DNA of 64,000 bases from an uncultured Lachnoclostridium sp. (GCA_905212635.1 CAJMFH010000006.1:29338-93337), one strand, 5' to 3'; positions 24,716-34,468 are shown, counted from the stretch's first letter. Notes: generated from the sequence alone by a model not told the origin. A program made the numbers and translations.

Positions 24716-27181
24716 TTACAGGGAAACTTTCTCCAGTTTCCAGATTTCTTTTGCATATTCTTCGATCGTACGGTCGGAAGAGAATTTTCCACTTTTTGCC
24801 ACATTCAAAAGTGCCATCTTCGCCCATGCCTCGCGGTCACGGTAAGCGGCATCTACTTTCTTCTGTGCCTCTGCATAAGAGCGGAAGTCTTTCAGGATAA
24901 AGTACTGGTCTGCACGCTCATATCCATTGGAATCCAGCAGGGAAGAATACAGTTCGCGGAACAGTTCCGGATCTCCATAGGTGCCATCGATCAACTGATC
25001 TACCACTTTGCGGATATCGGCATCGCTGTTGTAGATCTCGCGTGGATCATAGTGGTTATTGTGCTCGAAGTCGCTCACTTCCTGGGAAGAAAGTCCAAAG
25101 CTAACCGCATTCTCTTGTCCTACTTCTTCTACGCTCTCGACATTGGCACCATCCATCGTACCAAGTGTCGGCGCACCATTGAGCATGAATTTCATGTTTC
25201 CGGTACCGGATGCTTCTTTACTTGCCGTAGAAATCTGCTCAGACACATCGGCTGCGGCAAAGATAATCTCTGCATTGCTTACGCGGTAGTTTTCAATAAA
25301 TACAACTTTGATCTTTCCACCAATGCTGGCATCGTTATTCACTACATCTGCTACACTGTTGATCAATTTGATAATTGCTTTTGCACGGCGGTATCCGGCA
25401 GAAGCCTTTGCGCCAAAGATAAAGGTATGTTTTACCATATCCATCTCCGGATGCTCTTTTACCTGATTATACAGATACATTACATGCAGAATGTTAAGCA
25501 GCTGACGTTTGTACTCATGAAGACGTTTTACCTGTACATCAAAGATAGAGTTTGGATCCACTTCAATGCCATTGTGTTTCTTGATATAATCAGCCAGACG
25601 TACTTTATTCTGATATTTGATATCCATAAATTCCTTCAAAGCACGCGCGTCCTCTGCATAAGGCGCAAGTTTACCAATTTCTGCCAAATTTGTAATCCAG
25701 CCATTTCCAATTCGGCTCGACACATAATTTGCCAGAAGCGGGTTGGCATGAAGAAGGAATCTTCTCTGTGTGATACCGTTTGTTTTATTGTTGAATTTTT
25801 CCGGCATCATCTCATAAAAGTCTTTTAATTCCTGATTTTTCAGAATCTCTGTATGCAGTCTTGCCACACCATTGACAGAGAATCCTGCTGCAATGGCAAG
25901 ATGTGCCATTTTTACCTGACCATCATAAATGATTGCCATTTTCTTAACTTTATCAAAGTTACCAGGATATTTTTCTGCAATCTCGTTCTGGAAACGACGA
26001 TTGATTTCTTCTGTGATCTGGTAAATTCTAGGAAGCAGACGGGAGAACAGGTCAATCGGCCATTTCTCCAATGCTTCTGACATGATCGTATGGTTGGTAT
26101 AAGCACAACATTTTGTCGTAATCTCCCATGCCTCATCCCATTCCAGGAAGTATTCATCCAAGAGAATACGCATAAGTTCCGGCACGGTTACGGTCGGATG
26201 GGTATCATTTAACTGGAAGCATACTTTCTCCGGAAGACCATGAATATCATCATGATTTGTCATATATTTTGCTACCGCACGCTGAACACTGGCAGATACG
26301 AAGAAATACTGCTGTTTCAGACGAAGTTCTTTTCCTGCGGTATGATTATCATTTGGATAAAGCACCTCACAGATCGTACGGGCGAGGTTCTGCTGCTCTA
26401 CTGCTTTCTGATAATCTCCTTTATCAAAGGAATCCAGATTAAAGGTATTGATTGCTTCGGCATCCCAGATGCAAAGTGTATTTACGATGCGGTTGCCATA
26501 TCCAACTACCGGAATATCATATGGAACAGCCTTTACAGACTGATAATTTTCCTGCACATACTGATCTCTTCCATTTTCGGCTTTACGAACGGCTACATAT
26601 CCACCGAATTTTACTTCTACGGCGTACTCCGGGCGTTTCATCTCAAATGGATTTCCGTCTTTCAGCCAGTCATCCGGTGCTTCTACCTGAAAACCGTTTT
26701 CAATCTTCTGTTTAAACATACCGTATTTGTAGCGGATTCCACATCCGTACGCAGGATATCCCAACGTTGACAGGGAATCTAAAAAGCATGCTGCCAGACG
26801 GCCAAGACCACCATTTCCAAGTGCTGCATCCGGCTCTTCATCCTCGATCACATCGAGATTCACACCGAGTTCATCAAGCACCTCACGTACCACTTCATCC
26901 TGTTTCAGATTGATGATCATATTACCAAGGGCACGGCCCATCAAAAATTCCATGGAAAGGTAGTAAACGGTCTTTACATCCTTTTCTTCGTATTCTTTGT
27001 GTGTATCAAACCAGTCATCTACCACGATGTCTTTGACCGCATAAGCCACGGCCTGGAACAACTGCTGGTTTGTCGCCTGTTCTACCGGTTTACGGAACAA
27101 CAGCTTCATGTAATTTTCGATGTCCTTTTTTAAATGAGCCTTTTTCTCAGCCTTTGTCAGATACTTTACTCTTTCTTCCAT
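24716..27181 (-). CDS. glgP: Glycogen/maltodextrin phosphorylase
   Basis: An 821-residue PLP enzyme that releases glucose-1-phosphate from alpha-1,4-glucans. Characteristic blocks are VYYLSMEFLMGRALGNMIINL, AALGNGGLGRLAACFLDSLSTL, NDTHPTVTVPELMRIL, TNGITQRRFLL, VKRLHEYKRQLLN, and the cofactor-lysine region EQISTASKEASGTGNMKFMLNG. The length matches the GT35 family. It follows ileS with a 70-bp gap that has no clear promoter or terminator, so partial co-transcription is possible. It ends at a strong terminator. Confidence 0.97.
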   Translation of the reverse strand: MEERVKYLTKAEKKAHLKKDIENYMKLLFRKPVEQATNQQLFQAVAYAVKDIVVDDWFDTHKEYEEKDVKTVYYLSMEFLMGRALGNMIINLKQDEVVREVLDELGVNLDVIEDEEPDAALGNGGLGRLAACFLDSLSTLGYPAYGCGIRYKYGMFKQKIENGFQVEAPDDWLKDGNPFEMKRPEYAVEVKFGGYVAVRKAENGRDQYVQENYQSVKAVPYDIPVVGYGNRIVNTLCIWDAEAINTFNLDSFDKGDYQKAVEQQNLARTICEVLYPNDNHTAGKELRLKQQYFFVSASVQRAVAKYMTNHDDIHGLPEKVCFQLNDTHPTVTVPELMRILLDEYFLEWDEAWEITTKCCAYTNHTIMSEALEKWPIDLFSRLLPRIYQITEEINRRFQNEIAEKYPGNFDKVKKMAIIYDGQVKMAHLAIAAGFSVNGVARLHTEILKNQELKDFYEMMPEKFNNKTNGITQRRFLLHANPLLANYVSSRIGNGWITNLAEIGKLAPYAEDARALKEFMDIKYQNKVRLADYIKKHNGIEVDPNSIFDVQVKRLHEYKRQLLNILHVMYLYNQVKEHPEMDMVKHTFIFGAKASAGYRRAKAIIKLINSVADVVNNDASIGGKIKVVFIENYRVSNAEIIFAAADVSEQISTASKEASGTGNMKFMLNGAPTLGTMDGANVESVEEVGQENAVSFGLSSQEVSDFEHNNHYDPREIYNSDADIRKVVDQLIDGTYGDPELFRELYSSLLDSNGYERADQYFILKDFRSYAEAQKKVDAAYRDREAWAKMALLNVAKSGKFSSDRTIEEYAKEIWKLEKVSL

Positions 27182-27251
27182 CTTTCATCCTCCATATTCA
27201 TACTGTTACTCTACAGTCTTCGCTTCCTTCCTGTAAAATATTGGATATTTT

Positions 27252-30200
27252 TTAGAAAGAAACTTTTGCAACACCAAGTGTTACATCTTCACCATTGATC
27301 TTCCATTCAGCAGTATGTCCCTGCATGGAACCAATGATGATCTTCTGTGCGAGAACCTCCTCTTTAATCTGGTCGGCGTTCTTCGCAATGATGTCAGTAA
27401 TCTTATCGTTACCAACTTCATAAACCTCTATGTGATCCATAACCTCGAATCCAGCATCTTTACGCATTGTCTGGATCTTGCTTATGATTTCACGCACAAA
27501 TCCTTCCTCAATGAGTTCCGCGGTAAGATTGGTATCGATCACTACTGTGATTCCGCGGTCTGCCTGAGAAACATATCCTTCCTTCTGTGCAGATTCAATC
27601 AACAAATCTTCGGAAGAAAGCACTTCATCGACACTCTCTACCTGAACCGTAGTCTCTCCCTTTTCGCCAAGTTCTGCCACTACTGCATTGCCATCAAGGT
27701 TCGCAAGAACTTCTTTCAAGGCATTCAGACGGCTTCCAAAGCGGCGTCCCAGCGTACGAAGCTGTGGCTTGATCGTAAAGGCGGTAAAGTCACTTACATC
27801 CTGTGTGAAGATGACTTTCTTTACATTTAACTCATCGGCGATGATCTCCTGATAGAACTCGGACAATTCTTCGTTCTTTTCATCTTTTACATACAACGTA
27901 CCGATTGGCTGACGGTTTTTGATATTTGCTTCGTTTCGGCAAGCACGGCCAAGCACTACGATCTGAAGAAGCACATCCATCTTCGCTTCCAAATCTTTGT
28001 CGATCCATTCCTCTTTGACTTCCGGGAAGTCGCACAAATGAATACTTTCCGGTGCCGACTTATCGAGACTGCATACCAGATTCTGGTAAATGCTCTCGGT
28101 CATAAACGGAACCATCGGCGCAGCAGCTTTACTGATCGTTACCAGCGCTGTATATAATGTCATATAGGCATTGATCTTATCCTGTTCCATTCCTTTTGCC
28201 CAGAAACGGTCGCGGCAGCGGCGTACATACCAGTTACTCATATCGTCTACAAATTCCTGAAGTGCGCGTGCTGTCTCCGGAATGCGGTAATTTTCAAGAT
28301 TGGTATCCACTTCTTTTACTACCGAATTCAGCTTACTGAGCAGCCATTTATCCATAACACTTAGTTTATCATATTCGAGAGAATACTTTGTGGCATCAAA
28401 CTCATCGATATTCGCATACAGTACAAAGAAAGCATACGTATTCCACAACGTACTCATAAACTTACGCTGGCCTTCGACAACCGCTTTTCCATGGAAACGG
28501 TTTGGCAGCCATGGTGCACTGTTTACATAGAAATACCAGCGGATGGCATCGGCTCCATACTGATCCAATGCTTCAAACGGATCTACGGCATTTCCTTTAC
28601 TCTTACTCATCTTCTGTCCATTTTCATCCTGAACATGTCCCAGTACGATGACATTTTCATATGGTGCTTTATTGAAAAGCAGGGTGGATTCTGCCATCAG
28701 AGAATGGAACCATCCACGGGTCTGATCCACGGCCTCAGAAATAAACTGTGCCGGGAACTGGGATTCAAACAATTCTTTGTTTTCAAATGGATAGTGATAC
28801 TGTGCAAAAGGCATTGCTCCGGAATCAAACCAGCAGTCAATGACTTCCGGCACACGTTTCATCTGTTTGCCACAGTCCGGACAGGTAAATGTCACACCAT
28901 CAATATACGGACGATGAAGTTCCAGTTTTTCCGCGGATGCATCTCCGGAACGCTCTGCCAGTTCTTTACGGCTTCCGATACATTCCTGATGTCCACAGCC
29001 TTCACATTCCCAGATATTGAGCGGAGTTCCCCAGTAACGGTTACGGGAGATCGCCCAGTCCTGAATATTCTCTAACCAGTTCCCAAAACGTCCCTTTCCA
29101 ATGGATTCCGGAATCCAGTTTACGGTATTGTTATTGCGGATCAAGTCGTCTTTTACTGCGGTCTCACGGATATACCAGGACTCTCTTGCATAATAGATGA
29201 GCGGTGTATCACAGCGCCAGCAGTGTGGGTATTCATGTTCAAATTTTGGTGCTGCAAACAGCTGTCCGCGTGCATCCAGATCTTTTAACACTTCCGGATC
29301 TGCTTTTTTAACAAAGATTCCGGCAAATGGAGTTTCTTCCGTTAATTCTCCTTTTTCATTTACAAGCTGTACAAATGGCAGGTCATAATTACGTCCTACG
29401 TTGGCATCGTCTTCACCAAATGCCGGCGCAATATGAACGATACCGGTACCATCTGTCATTGTAACATACGTATCACAGGTTACAAAAAATCCCTTTTTGT
29501 TCTGTTTGTCCGCACATTCTTTCGCGCAGGCAAACAATGGCTCATATTCTTTGTGCTCCAGTGCGGTTCCCGGGAAAGAATCCAATACTTCATAAGCTTT
29601 TTCGCCTTCTTCTTTGGCAAGGGAACCCAGTACACTATCCAGTAAATCTTCTGCCATATAGTAAACGTAACCGTCTGCTGCTTTTACTTTGCAGTACGTA
29701 TCATTTGGGTTTACACAAAGTGCCACGTTACTTGGAAGTGTCCAAGGTGTCGTCGTCCACGCAAGGAAATACGCATCCTCTCCTGTCACTTTAAAACGCA
29801 CGATCGCGGAACGCTCTTTCACCGTCTTATACCCCTGTGCTACTTCCTGTGCAGAAAGCGGTGTACCGCAGCGAGGACAGTAAGGAACAATCTTAAATCC
29901 TTTATATAACAGATCTTTATTCCAGATCTCTTTCAAAGCCCACCATTCGGACTCAATAAAATCATCATCATAAGTTACATACGGATGCTCCATATCTGCC
30001 CAGAAACCAACGGTATCGGAAAAATCTTCCCACATTCCTTTGTATTTCCATACAGATTCTTTACATTTTTTGATAAAAGGCTCTATTCCATATTCTTCAA
30101 TCTGTTCTTTTCCATCCAGACCAAGAAGTTTTTCTACTTCCAATTCCACCGGAAGTCCATGGGTATCCCATCCGGCTTTTCTAGGTACGCGGTATCCTTT

Positions 30201-30422
30201 CATTGTACGGTATCTTGGAATCATATCTTTGATGACACGTGTCAACACATGGCCAATATGCGGCTTTCCGTTGGCTGTTGGAGGTCCGTCATAAAACATA
30301 TACGTTGGGCATCCCTCACGCAATTCAATACTCTTCTGAAAAATATCATGATCTTTCCAAAATTTCTCAACTTCTTTTTCACGGTCAACAAAGTTTAATC
30401 CTGTTGAAACTTTCTCGTACAT
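27252..30422 (-). CDS. ileS: Isoleucyl-tRNA synthetase (long, IleS2-like)
   Basis: A 1056-residue class I aminoacyl-tRNA synthetase. The HIGH motif is in PPTANGKPHIGHVLTR (about residue 55) and KMSKS in GQKMSKSKGN (about residue 605). An editing domain lies between (FLAWTTTPWTLPSN; GTGIVHIAPAFGEDD). A C-terminal anticodon-binding region is followed by extra domains in place of the short zinc-finger tail. The length and N-terminus (FVDREKEVEKFWKDHDIFQKS) suggest the eukaryote-like type found in many clostridia, which in known cases tolerates mupirocin (family knowledge, not tested). AGAGGT precedes the ATG. The leader holds a terminator-like hairpin. Confidence 0.96.
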   Translation of the reverse strand: MYEKVSTGLNFVDREKEVEKFWKDHDIFQKSIELREGCPTYMFYDGPPTANGKPHIGHVLTRVIKDMIPRYRTMKGYRVPRKAGWDTHGLPVELEVEKLLGLDGKEQIEEYGIEPFIKKCKESVWKYKGMWEDFSDTVGFWADMEHPYVTYDDDFIESEWWALKEIWNKDLLYKGFKIVPYCPRCGTPLSAQEVAQGYKTVKERSAIVRFKVTGEDAYFLAWTTTPWTLPSNVALCVNPNDTYCKVKAADGYVYYMAEDLLDSVLGSLAKEEGEKAYEVLDSFPGTALEHKEYEPLFACAKECADKQNKKGFFVTCDTYVTMTDGTGIVHIAPAFGEDDANVGRNYDLPFVQLVNEKGELTEETPFAGIFVKKADPEVLKDLDARGQLFAAPKFEHEYPHCWRCDTPLIYYARESWYIRETAVKDDLIRNNNTVNWIPESIGKGRFGNWLENIQDWAISRNRYWGTPLNIWECEGCGHQECIGSRKELAERSGDASAEKLELHRPYIDGVTFTCPDCGKQMKRVPEVIDCWFDSGAMPFAQYHYPFENKELFESQFPAQFISEAVDQTRGWFHSLMAESTLLFNKAPYENVIVLGHVQDENGQKMSKSKGNAVDPFEALDQYGADAIRWYFYVNSAPWLPNRFHGKAVVEGQRKFMSTLWNTYAFFVLYANIDEFDATKYSLEYDKLSVMDKWLLSKLNSVVKEVDTNLENYRIPETARALQEFVDDMSNWYVRRCRDRFWAKGMEQDKINAYMTLYTALVTISKAAAPMVPFMTESIYQNLVCSLDKSAPESIHLCDFPEVKEEWIDKDLEAKMDVLLQIVVLGRACRNEANIKNRQPIGTLYVKDEKNEELSEFYQEIIADELNVKKVIFTQDVSDFTAFTIKPQLRTLGRRFGSRLNALKEVLANLDGNAVVAELGEKGETTVQVESVDEVLSSEDLLIESAQKEGYVSQADRGITVVIDTNLTAELIEEGFVREIISKIQTMRKDAGFEVMDHIEVYEVGNDKITDIIAKNADQIKEEVLAQKIIIGSMQGHTAEWKINGEDVTLGVAKVSF

Positions 30423-30474
30423 AAATAACCTCTTTTCTGCAACAATATCGTCGTTTCGCTGCTTTTTTTCTTAA

Positions 30475-30521
30475 TTTTTAAAGAAAACAGCTTCCATCCT
30501 CATAAAAAGGACGAAAGCCGT
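30475..30521 (-). promoter_or_regulatory. Attenuator-like hairpin in the ileS leader
   Basis: On the minus strand a 14-bp stem (30508-30521 with 30487-30500, all paired with G-U allowed) and a 7-nt loop is followed by TTTTCTTT, the form of an intrinsic terminator. It lies between the ileS promoter and start codon, so it would act on ileS itself. The wobble pairs would be mismatches on the other strand. No T-box consensus (UGGNACC) is seen. Near-identical 12-mers, CAGCGATACGGC and CAGCGAAACGAC, lie on either side. Confidence 0.6.
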
Positions 30522-30587
30522 ATCGCTGTCATCACATCGCTATCGAAAACTAATCGTCTCTCACTTATCTTTGATTTTCTATTAACT

Positions 30588-30625
30588 ATAATAAAGAGTT
30601 TCCCCGAAATTGTCAATGGACAATT
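30588..30625 (-). promoter_or_regulatory. ileS promoter with inverted repeat over the -35
   Basis: TTGACA (30611-30616) and TATTAT (30588-30593) are 17 bp apart on the minus strand. The -35 is part of a perfect inverted repeat AATTGTC-4 nt-GACAATT (30608-30625), which could be a regulator site or a weak end hairpin for the gene upstream. Confidence 0.65.
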
Positions 30626-30649
30626 GTAATAAAAAACCAAAAGAAAATA

Positions 30650-31732
30650 TCATTCCGATTGTGAATACTGTTTTAACAATTCCGAATCCAGTTTGATGCG
30701 GTTATCCATCGTCTTCATGATATCAATGAGAGCAAGGTCTCCGCTCGTCTGTGGATTGGAAAGATCGTAAATTTTATTATCCTGAAAACTGAGTACCCAC
30801 GGTTTGAAAATGTCGTTTTCATTTTCATGCAGGATCAGTCCCTGTACATGATCGGTAAGCTGTACACAGACACCCGGATACAATACATTGATTCCGGAGA
30901 TCAGCGCCTGCACAACAACCGGATCAAAGCGTGCAGAATCGTCCAACAATTCACGCAGTGCTTTTACCTCGCTTGTCGGTTCTTCAAATGACTTCATCGC
31001 GGTCCGGCGGTCATACGCATCGGCAACAAACAAAATGGCCGCTTCGACATTGCTTTTTACGGCTTCTGACACGCCATCGCCGTTGTTCACATACAATTCC
31101 TGCATATGAATAATCGTACGCAGAACATTCTCATCCATTCCACTGTAATTTCTCAAAATTTCGATTGTTCTTGTTCTGGCTGCCGCGCGGAGCTGTAAAT
31201 CCTCTTCTGCCGCCGTTGCCGGCACCATTCCTACCGCTCCGCAGTCATGCAGCAGGGCTGCCTTAACAAGAGCATTCATTCTCGTCGGAGTCATATTCAT
31301 CCTTCCGGCGATCACGGCACACAGAATCGCCACATTGATGCTATGTTTATAGGTAAAATCATCATTGCTCCGCAGATTCTGTATAAAATTGATCTTTTTC
31401 GGAAGATTGGCATAATTTTTTATCACCAGACTGCACAGCCAGTCCAGTCCTTTGTCCTTTTTATCGGCAATGATCAATTGCAGATCTTCCTTGATACTGA
31501 ATACTGCCATCGTCTGAAACCGTTCAAAATTGATATCATCTTCTGACATCGGTGGCAGCGGTTCTGCCGGCTCCAAAATATACAATCCCATCAATCCAAA
31601 ATTACGGATTCCATAGATTGCCTGCATCGTAAGTTTTGTATCACGGTCATAAAGAAGCACGCCATTTTTATTATAAATCGGTTTGCCAAGACGCATCCCC
31701 GGTTTTAAGTCATCGACTTTCACAAATAACAT
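30650..31732 (-). CDS. HD-GYP-like phosphohydrolase domain protein
   Basis: A 360-residue cytoplasmic protein. An N-terminal region typical of HD-GYP proteins (VDDLKPGMRLGKPIYNKNGVLLYDRDTKLT) precedes an HD domain: HSINVAILCAVIAGRM, LLHDCGAVGM (metal-binding HD) and VADAYDRRTAMKS. The usual HDIGK is HDCGA and the GYP element is not clear, so cyclic-di-GMP phosphodiesterase activity is uncertain. A signalling role is likely. ATG 31732 is preferred because GAGGAGG abuts the earlier ATG at 31741. It is divergent from the secreted protease gene. Confidence 0.75.
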   Translation of the reverse strand: MLFVKVDDLKPGMRLGKPIYNKNGVLLYDRDTKLTMQAIYGIRNFGLMGLYILEPAEPLPPMSEDDINFERFQTMAVFSIKEDLQLIIADKKDKGLDWLCSLVIKNYANLPKKINFIQNLRSNDDFTYKHSINVAILCAVIAGRMNMTPTRMNALVKAALLHDCGAVGMVPATAAEEDLQLRAAARTRTIEILRNYSGMDENVLRTIIHMQELYVNNGDGVSEAVKSNVEAAILFVADAYDRRTAMKSFEEPTSEVKALRELLDDSARFDPVVVQALISGINVLYPGVCVQLTDHVQGLILHENENDIFKPWVLSFQDNKIYDLSNPQTSGDLALIDIMKTMDNRIKLDSELLKQYSQSE

Positions 31733-31789
31733 ATTTTTCATCCTCCTCGCTTATTTCATTTTTTCGACACAAATCTATATTACTATAAT

Positions 31790-31802
31790 CATAACAGTTA
31801 TG
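31790..31802. promoter_or_regulatory. Palindrome in the divergent HD-GYP/subtilase spacer
   Basis: CATAAC-A-GTTATG is a perfect 6-bp inverted repeat about 60 bp from both start codons. It could bind a regulator of the two divergent genes, but no partner is known and such short palindromes occur by chance in AT-rich DNA. Confidence 0.25.
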
Positions 31803-31861
31803 GGAAAAGAATACAATAAATATTTCAATTTTTTATCGTTTTTTTGAATGGAGGATTTTTT

Positions 31862-34198
31862 ATGTGGAAACGTTTGATTTGTATGTTATGTTTATGCGGT
31901 CTGCTGCTTTCCGGTGCCATCCCGGCTTCTTCTTATGCCGCGCAGACAGCGGACACTGCGGCGGAATCTTCGGTTACGATCACCGGTGAATATGCCGATG
32001 GACGCGTCCTCCTGTCACTGGTATCTCCTTCCGAAACTTCGCTTACCAGAGAAGGTACAGTCTCCTTTGATAAAAAGATCCGCATTGAACAGGCGGATTT
32101 CCTTGGAAATGCGGGCGAACTCTTTGGCATTTCTCAAGATTCTGACGAAGCCGAATTTTTAAAAGACAAAACCTTTTATGTGACAGAAGCCGTGTCGGAT
32201 ACTTATTCCACGAAAGAGCTCATCCAAAAATTGGAAAATAAAGCGTATGTAGCAGAAGTTTCACCGGATTACAAGCAATATCTGGCTTCGGATGACCCTT
32301 ATGAATCCGAACAATGGTATCTTGACGGGGAAGGTTCCTATCAATCAGCGGGCAGTGGGATATCACTATCCTCCCAGCCTGCCCCATCCTCTTCTGACAG
32401 TCCCGTGATTGCCGTTATGGACACCGGCATCACCCCTTCCCACGAGGATCTCATTGACCATTTATGGGTAAATACAACCAACTCCCTGAAAGGAACTTAT
32501 GGCTATGATTTTTCTTCTGACTCTGATGACTGCACCGATTCTTCCGGTCACGGAACCCATTGTGCCGGTGTGATTGCTGCCACGACGGACAATCAGAAAG
32601 GAATCCGCGGAATATCGGATGCCAAATTAATGACTTTAAAAATATTTGATGATAACGAAGAATGCTATAACTCCTATATTATCAACGCACTAACCTATCT
32701 GAAACAGGCAAAAGATGCCGGTGTTCCGGTCACCGCCGTAAACTGCTCCTGGGGCGGAGGAAGTTCCAGTACGGCAATGAAAACCCTGATCCGCTCTCTC
32801 GGACAGTCCGGTGTATTATTTGTATTTGCTGCCGGAAATGACAGCAAAAATCAGGATACTGCGGAAACCGAATGCCCGTATGATCTTTACGATACCGCCG
32901 CGTATTCGGATCTCCGCAATTATATCGTCACGGTCGGAGCATCCAATACCAGTGATGATATCGCCTGGTTTTCCGACTACGGAAAAACGTCTGTGGATCT
33001 GTTTGCTCCCGGAGAAAATATTCTGTCTTCCTATATGACAGATACCTATTTTCCGGAACTTTATCAGTCAGACGAAACCCTGCGGGATAAACTTACCGGT
33101 TATTACCAGTCTTTTGACACTTCCAACTCTTCCCGTGAATTGTACACCGATTCAGACGTAGGATATCAAACTTCAACATCCTCTGTCTTTACGCAGGATT
33201 CGTCTCATGATTATTATGGACAGAATAATGGGGGCTGTCTTCGCTGGGATATTCAGATGGGAACTCCGTCTTTCCACCGGAAACAGGCGTATGCCTATAT
33301 TGATGTCACACCGTATGATCTGGATCCTTCGAAAGATTACTATGTCTCTATGATGTTTGGCACAATGGACAGTACCACCGGTACCATTGAGTGGGAGCAT
33401 ATAACAAAACACTCTTCCGGAGATCTCGGTTCAGATAACAACCGATTTTACCAATCTGCTGATGGCCATTTATATTTCCGTGTTGTCGGGCTTGAATCCG
33501 CCGGCTCTTCTTCCGGAACCACAACGCTTTTCTTAGATAATATCGGTATCTCGACTGCCGATCCGGATACCGCTGAATTTGGACGATATGAACTTCTCAG
33601 CGGTACTTCGATGGCTGCTCCTATGGTAACCGGCGCAGCTGCGCTCTGCGCTGCGTATGCTCCGGAGGAAGATGCTTACAACCGCAGAAACCGCGTGCTA
33701 ACTTGCGTTCGTCCCGTAGAATCTCTTACAGACCTGTGTGTTACCGGCGGTATTCTGGATGTGAGTAAAATTTCTGCTTATACCACGGTAGAGACACCGG
33801 ATCTTACCCCGGCAGAAGTCCCGGAAACGATTGCTCCACAACCCCAGCCATCCGGCACGGCCACCGGTTCCACGTCTGTGTCACTGAACGGCTCCTCCTC
33901 TCCTTCCGGAACAACGACTTCCAAATCTGTCACAAAAGTAAAAAAACTGAATTTTAAAAAGAAAATTAAAACACTCCGCGCCGGTCATACCTATAAATTA
34001 AAGATACGCTATACCCCTTCCCGCGTGTCCAATAAAAAGCTCAAATGGACCAGTTCCCGGAAAAAATGGGCAAGTGTCTCAAATTCCGGTGTCGTCCGGG
34101 CGAAAAAGAAAGGGATCGGGCATACTGTACGCATTACCGCGGCGGCAAGAGATGGCAGCCGGAAAAAAGCCAGTCTCCGCATAAAAATTACGAAATAG
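31862..34198 (+). CDS. Secreted S8 subtilisin-like serine protease with C-terminal Ig-like domain
   Basis: A 778-residue exported protease. A signal peptide (MWKRLICMLCLCGLLLSGAIPASSYA) precedes a propeptide of ~150 residues. The catalytic triad is visible: Asp in VIAVMDTGI (187), His in GHGTHCAGVIA (230), Ser in LLSGTSMAAPMVTGAAAL (583). A roughly 180-residue insertion between the Asn region (FAAGND) and the Ser block reads like a beta-sandwich. After a Pro/Thr/Ser linker there is a very basic Big_2-like domain (KVKKLNFKKKIKTLRAGHTYKLKIRY ... ITK) that may bind the wall. GGAGG precedes ATG 31862. No sortase motif is present. Confidence 0.93.
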   Translation: MWKRLICMLCLCGLLLSGAIPASSYAAQTADTAAESSVTITGEYADGRVLLSLVSPSETSLTREGTVSFDKKIRIEQADFLGNAGELFGISQDSDEAEFLKDKTFYVTEAVSDTYSTKELIQKLENKAYVAEVSPDYKQYLASDDPYESEQWYLDGEGSYQSAGSGISLSSQPAPSSSDSPVIAVMDTGITPSHEDLIDHLWVNTTNSLKGTYGYDFSSDSDDCTDSSGHGTHCAGVIAATTDNQKGIRGISDAKLMTLKIFDDNEECYNSYIINALTYLKQAKDAGVPVTAVNCSWGGGSSSTAMKTLIRSLGQSGVLFVFAAGNDSKNQDTAETECPYDLYDTAAYSDLRNYIVTVGASNTSDDIAWFSDYGKTSVDLFAPGENILSSYMTDTYFPELYQSDETLRDKLTGYYQSFDTSNSSRELYTDSDVGYQTSTSSVFTQDSSHDYYGQNNGGCLRWDIQMGTPSFHRKQAYAYIDVTPYDLDPSKDYYVSMMFGTMDSTTGTIEWEHITKHSSGDLGSDNNRFYQSADGHLYFRVVGLESAGSSSGTTTLFLDNIGISTADPDTAEFGRYELLSGTSMAAPMVTGAAALCAAYAPEEDAYNRRNRVLTCVRPVESLTDLCVTGGILDVSKISAYTTVETPDLTPAEVPETIAPQPQPSGTATGSTSVSLNGSSSPSGTTTSKSVTKVKKLNFKKKIKTLRAGHTYKLKIRYTPSRVSNKKLKWTSSRKKWASVSNSGVVRAKKKGIGHTVRITAAARDGSRKKASLRIKITK

Positions 34199-34237
34199 TT
34201 TTTCTCCTTGATTTTTCTCTCCTTTTTTCATATACTA

Positions 34238-34444
34238 TTATATACGTAACTATTCAGGATCCAATGTATGGAAATCAATGAATCGTCGTGCTTGCACGTA
34301 AGAGGCTTTGATTTCCATACATTTAGATCCTAATAGGGCTCCCCTCCCCATATGAGCATTTTTAGCCTTGTCAAAGGCGAAAAAGAACACGAAGTGTTCG
34401 AAATGCGAATATGTAGGAGGGGGCCTGAATAGTTAGTTATATAC
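34238..34444. mobile_element. MITE-like cloverleaf inverted-repeat element (191 bp) with 8-bp direct repeats
   Basis: The element (34246-34436) is bounded by the direct repeat TTATATAC (34238-34245 and 34437-34444). Terminal inverted repeats of 12 bp (TAACTATTCAGG; CCTGAATAGTTA) close the structure. Inside are two long arms. Arm A (34257-34330) has a perfect 16-bp stem (34263-34278 with 34308-34323) plus GGATC/GATCC at its base. Arm B (34336-34425) has an imperfect stem (GGGCTCCCC... with ...AGGAGGGGGCC, then GCATTT/AAATGC) topped by two small hairpins (GCCTT/AAGGC; GAACAC/GTGTTC). No ORF is seen. It fills the 270-bp gap between the subtilase and yihY genes and may also end transcription. A structured RNA gene is the main alternative. 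Confidence 0.7.
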
Positions 34445-34468
34445 TTAGAAAAACATGGAGGAATTTCA

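Noticed and set aside
30422..30600. T-box in the ileS leader
   Set aside because: No UGGNACC box or stem-I pattern seen; only one terminator-like hairpin, so reported as an attenuator of unknown type.
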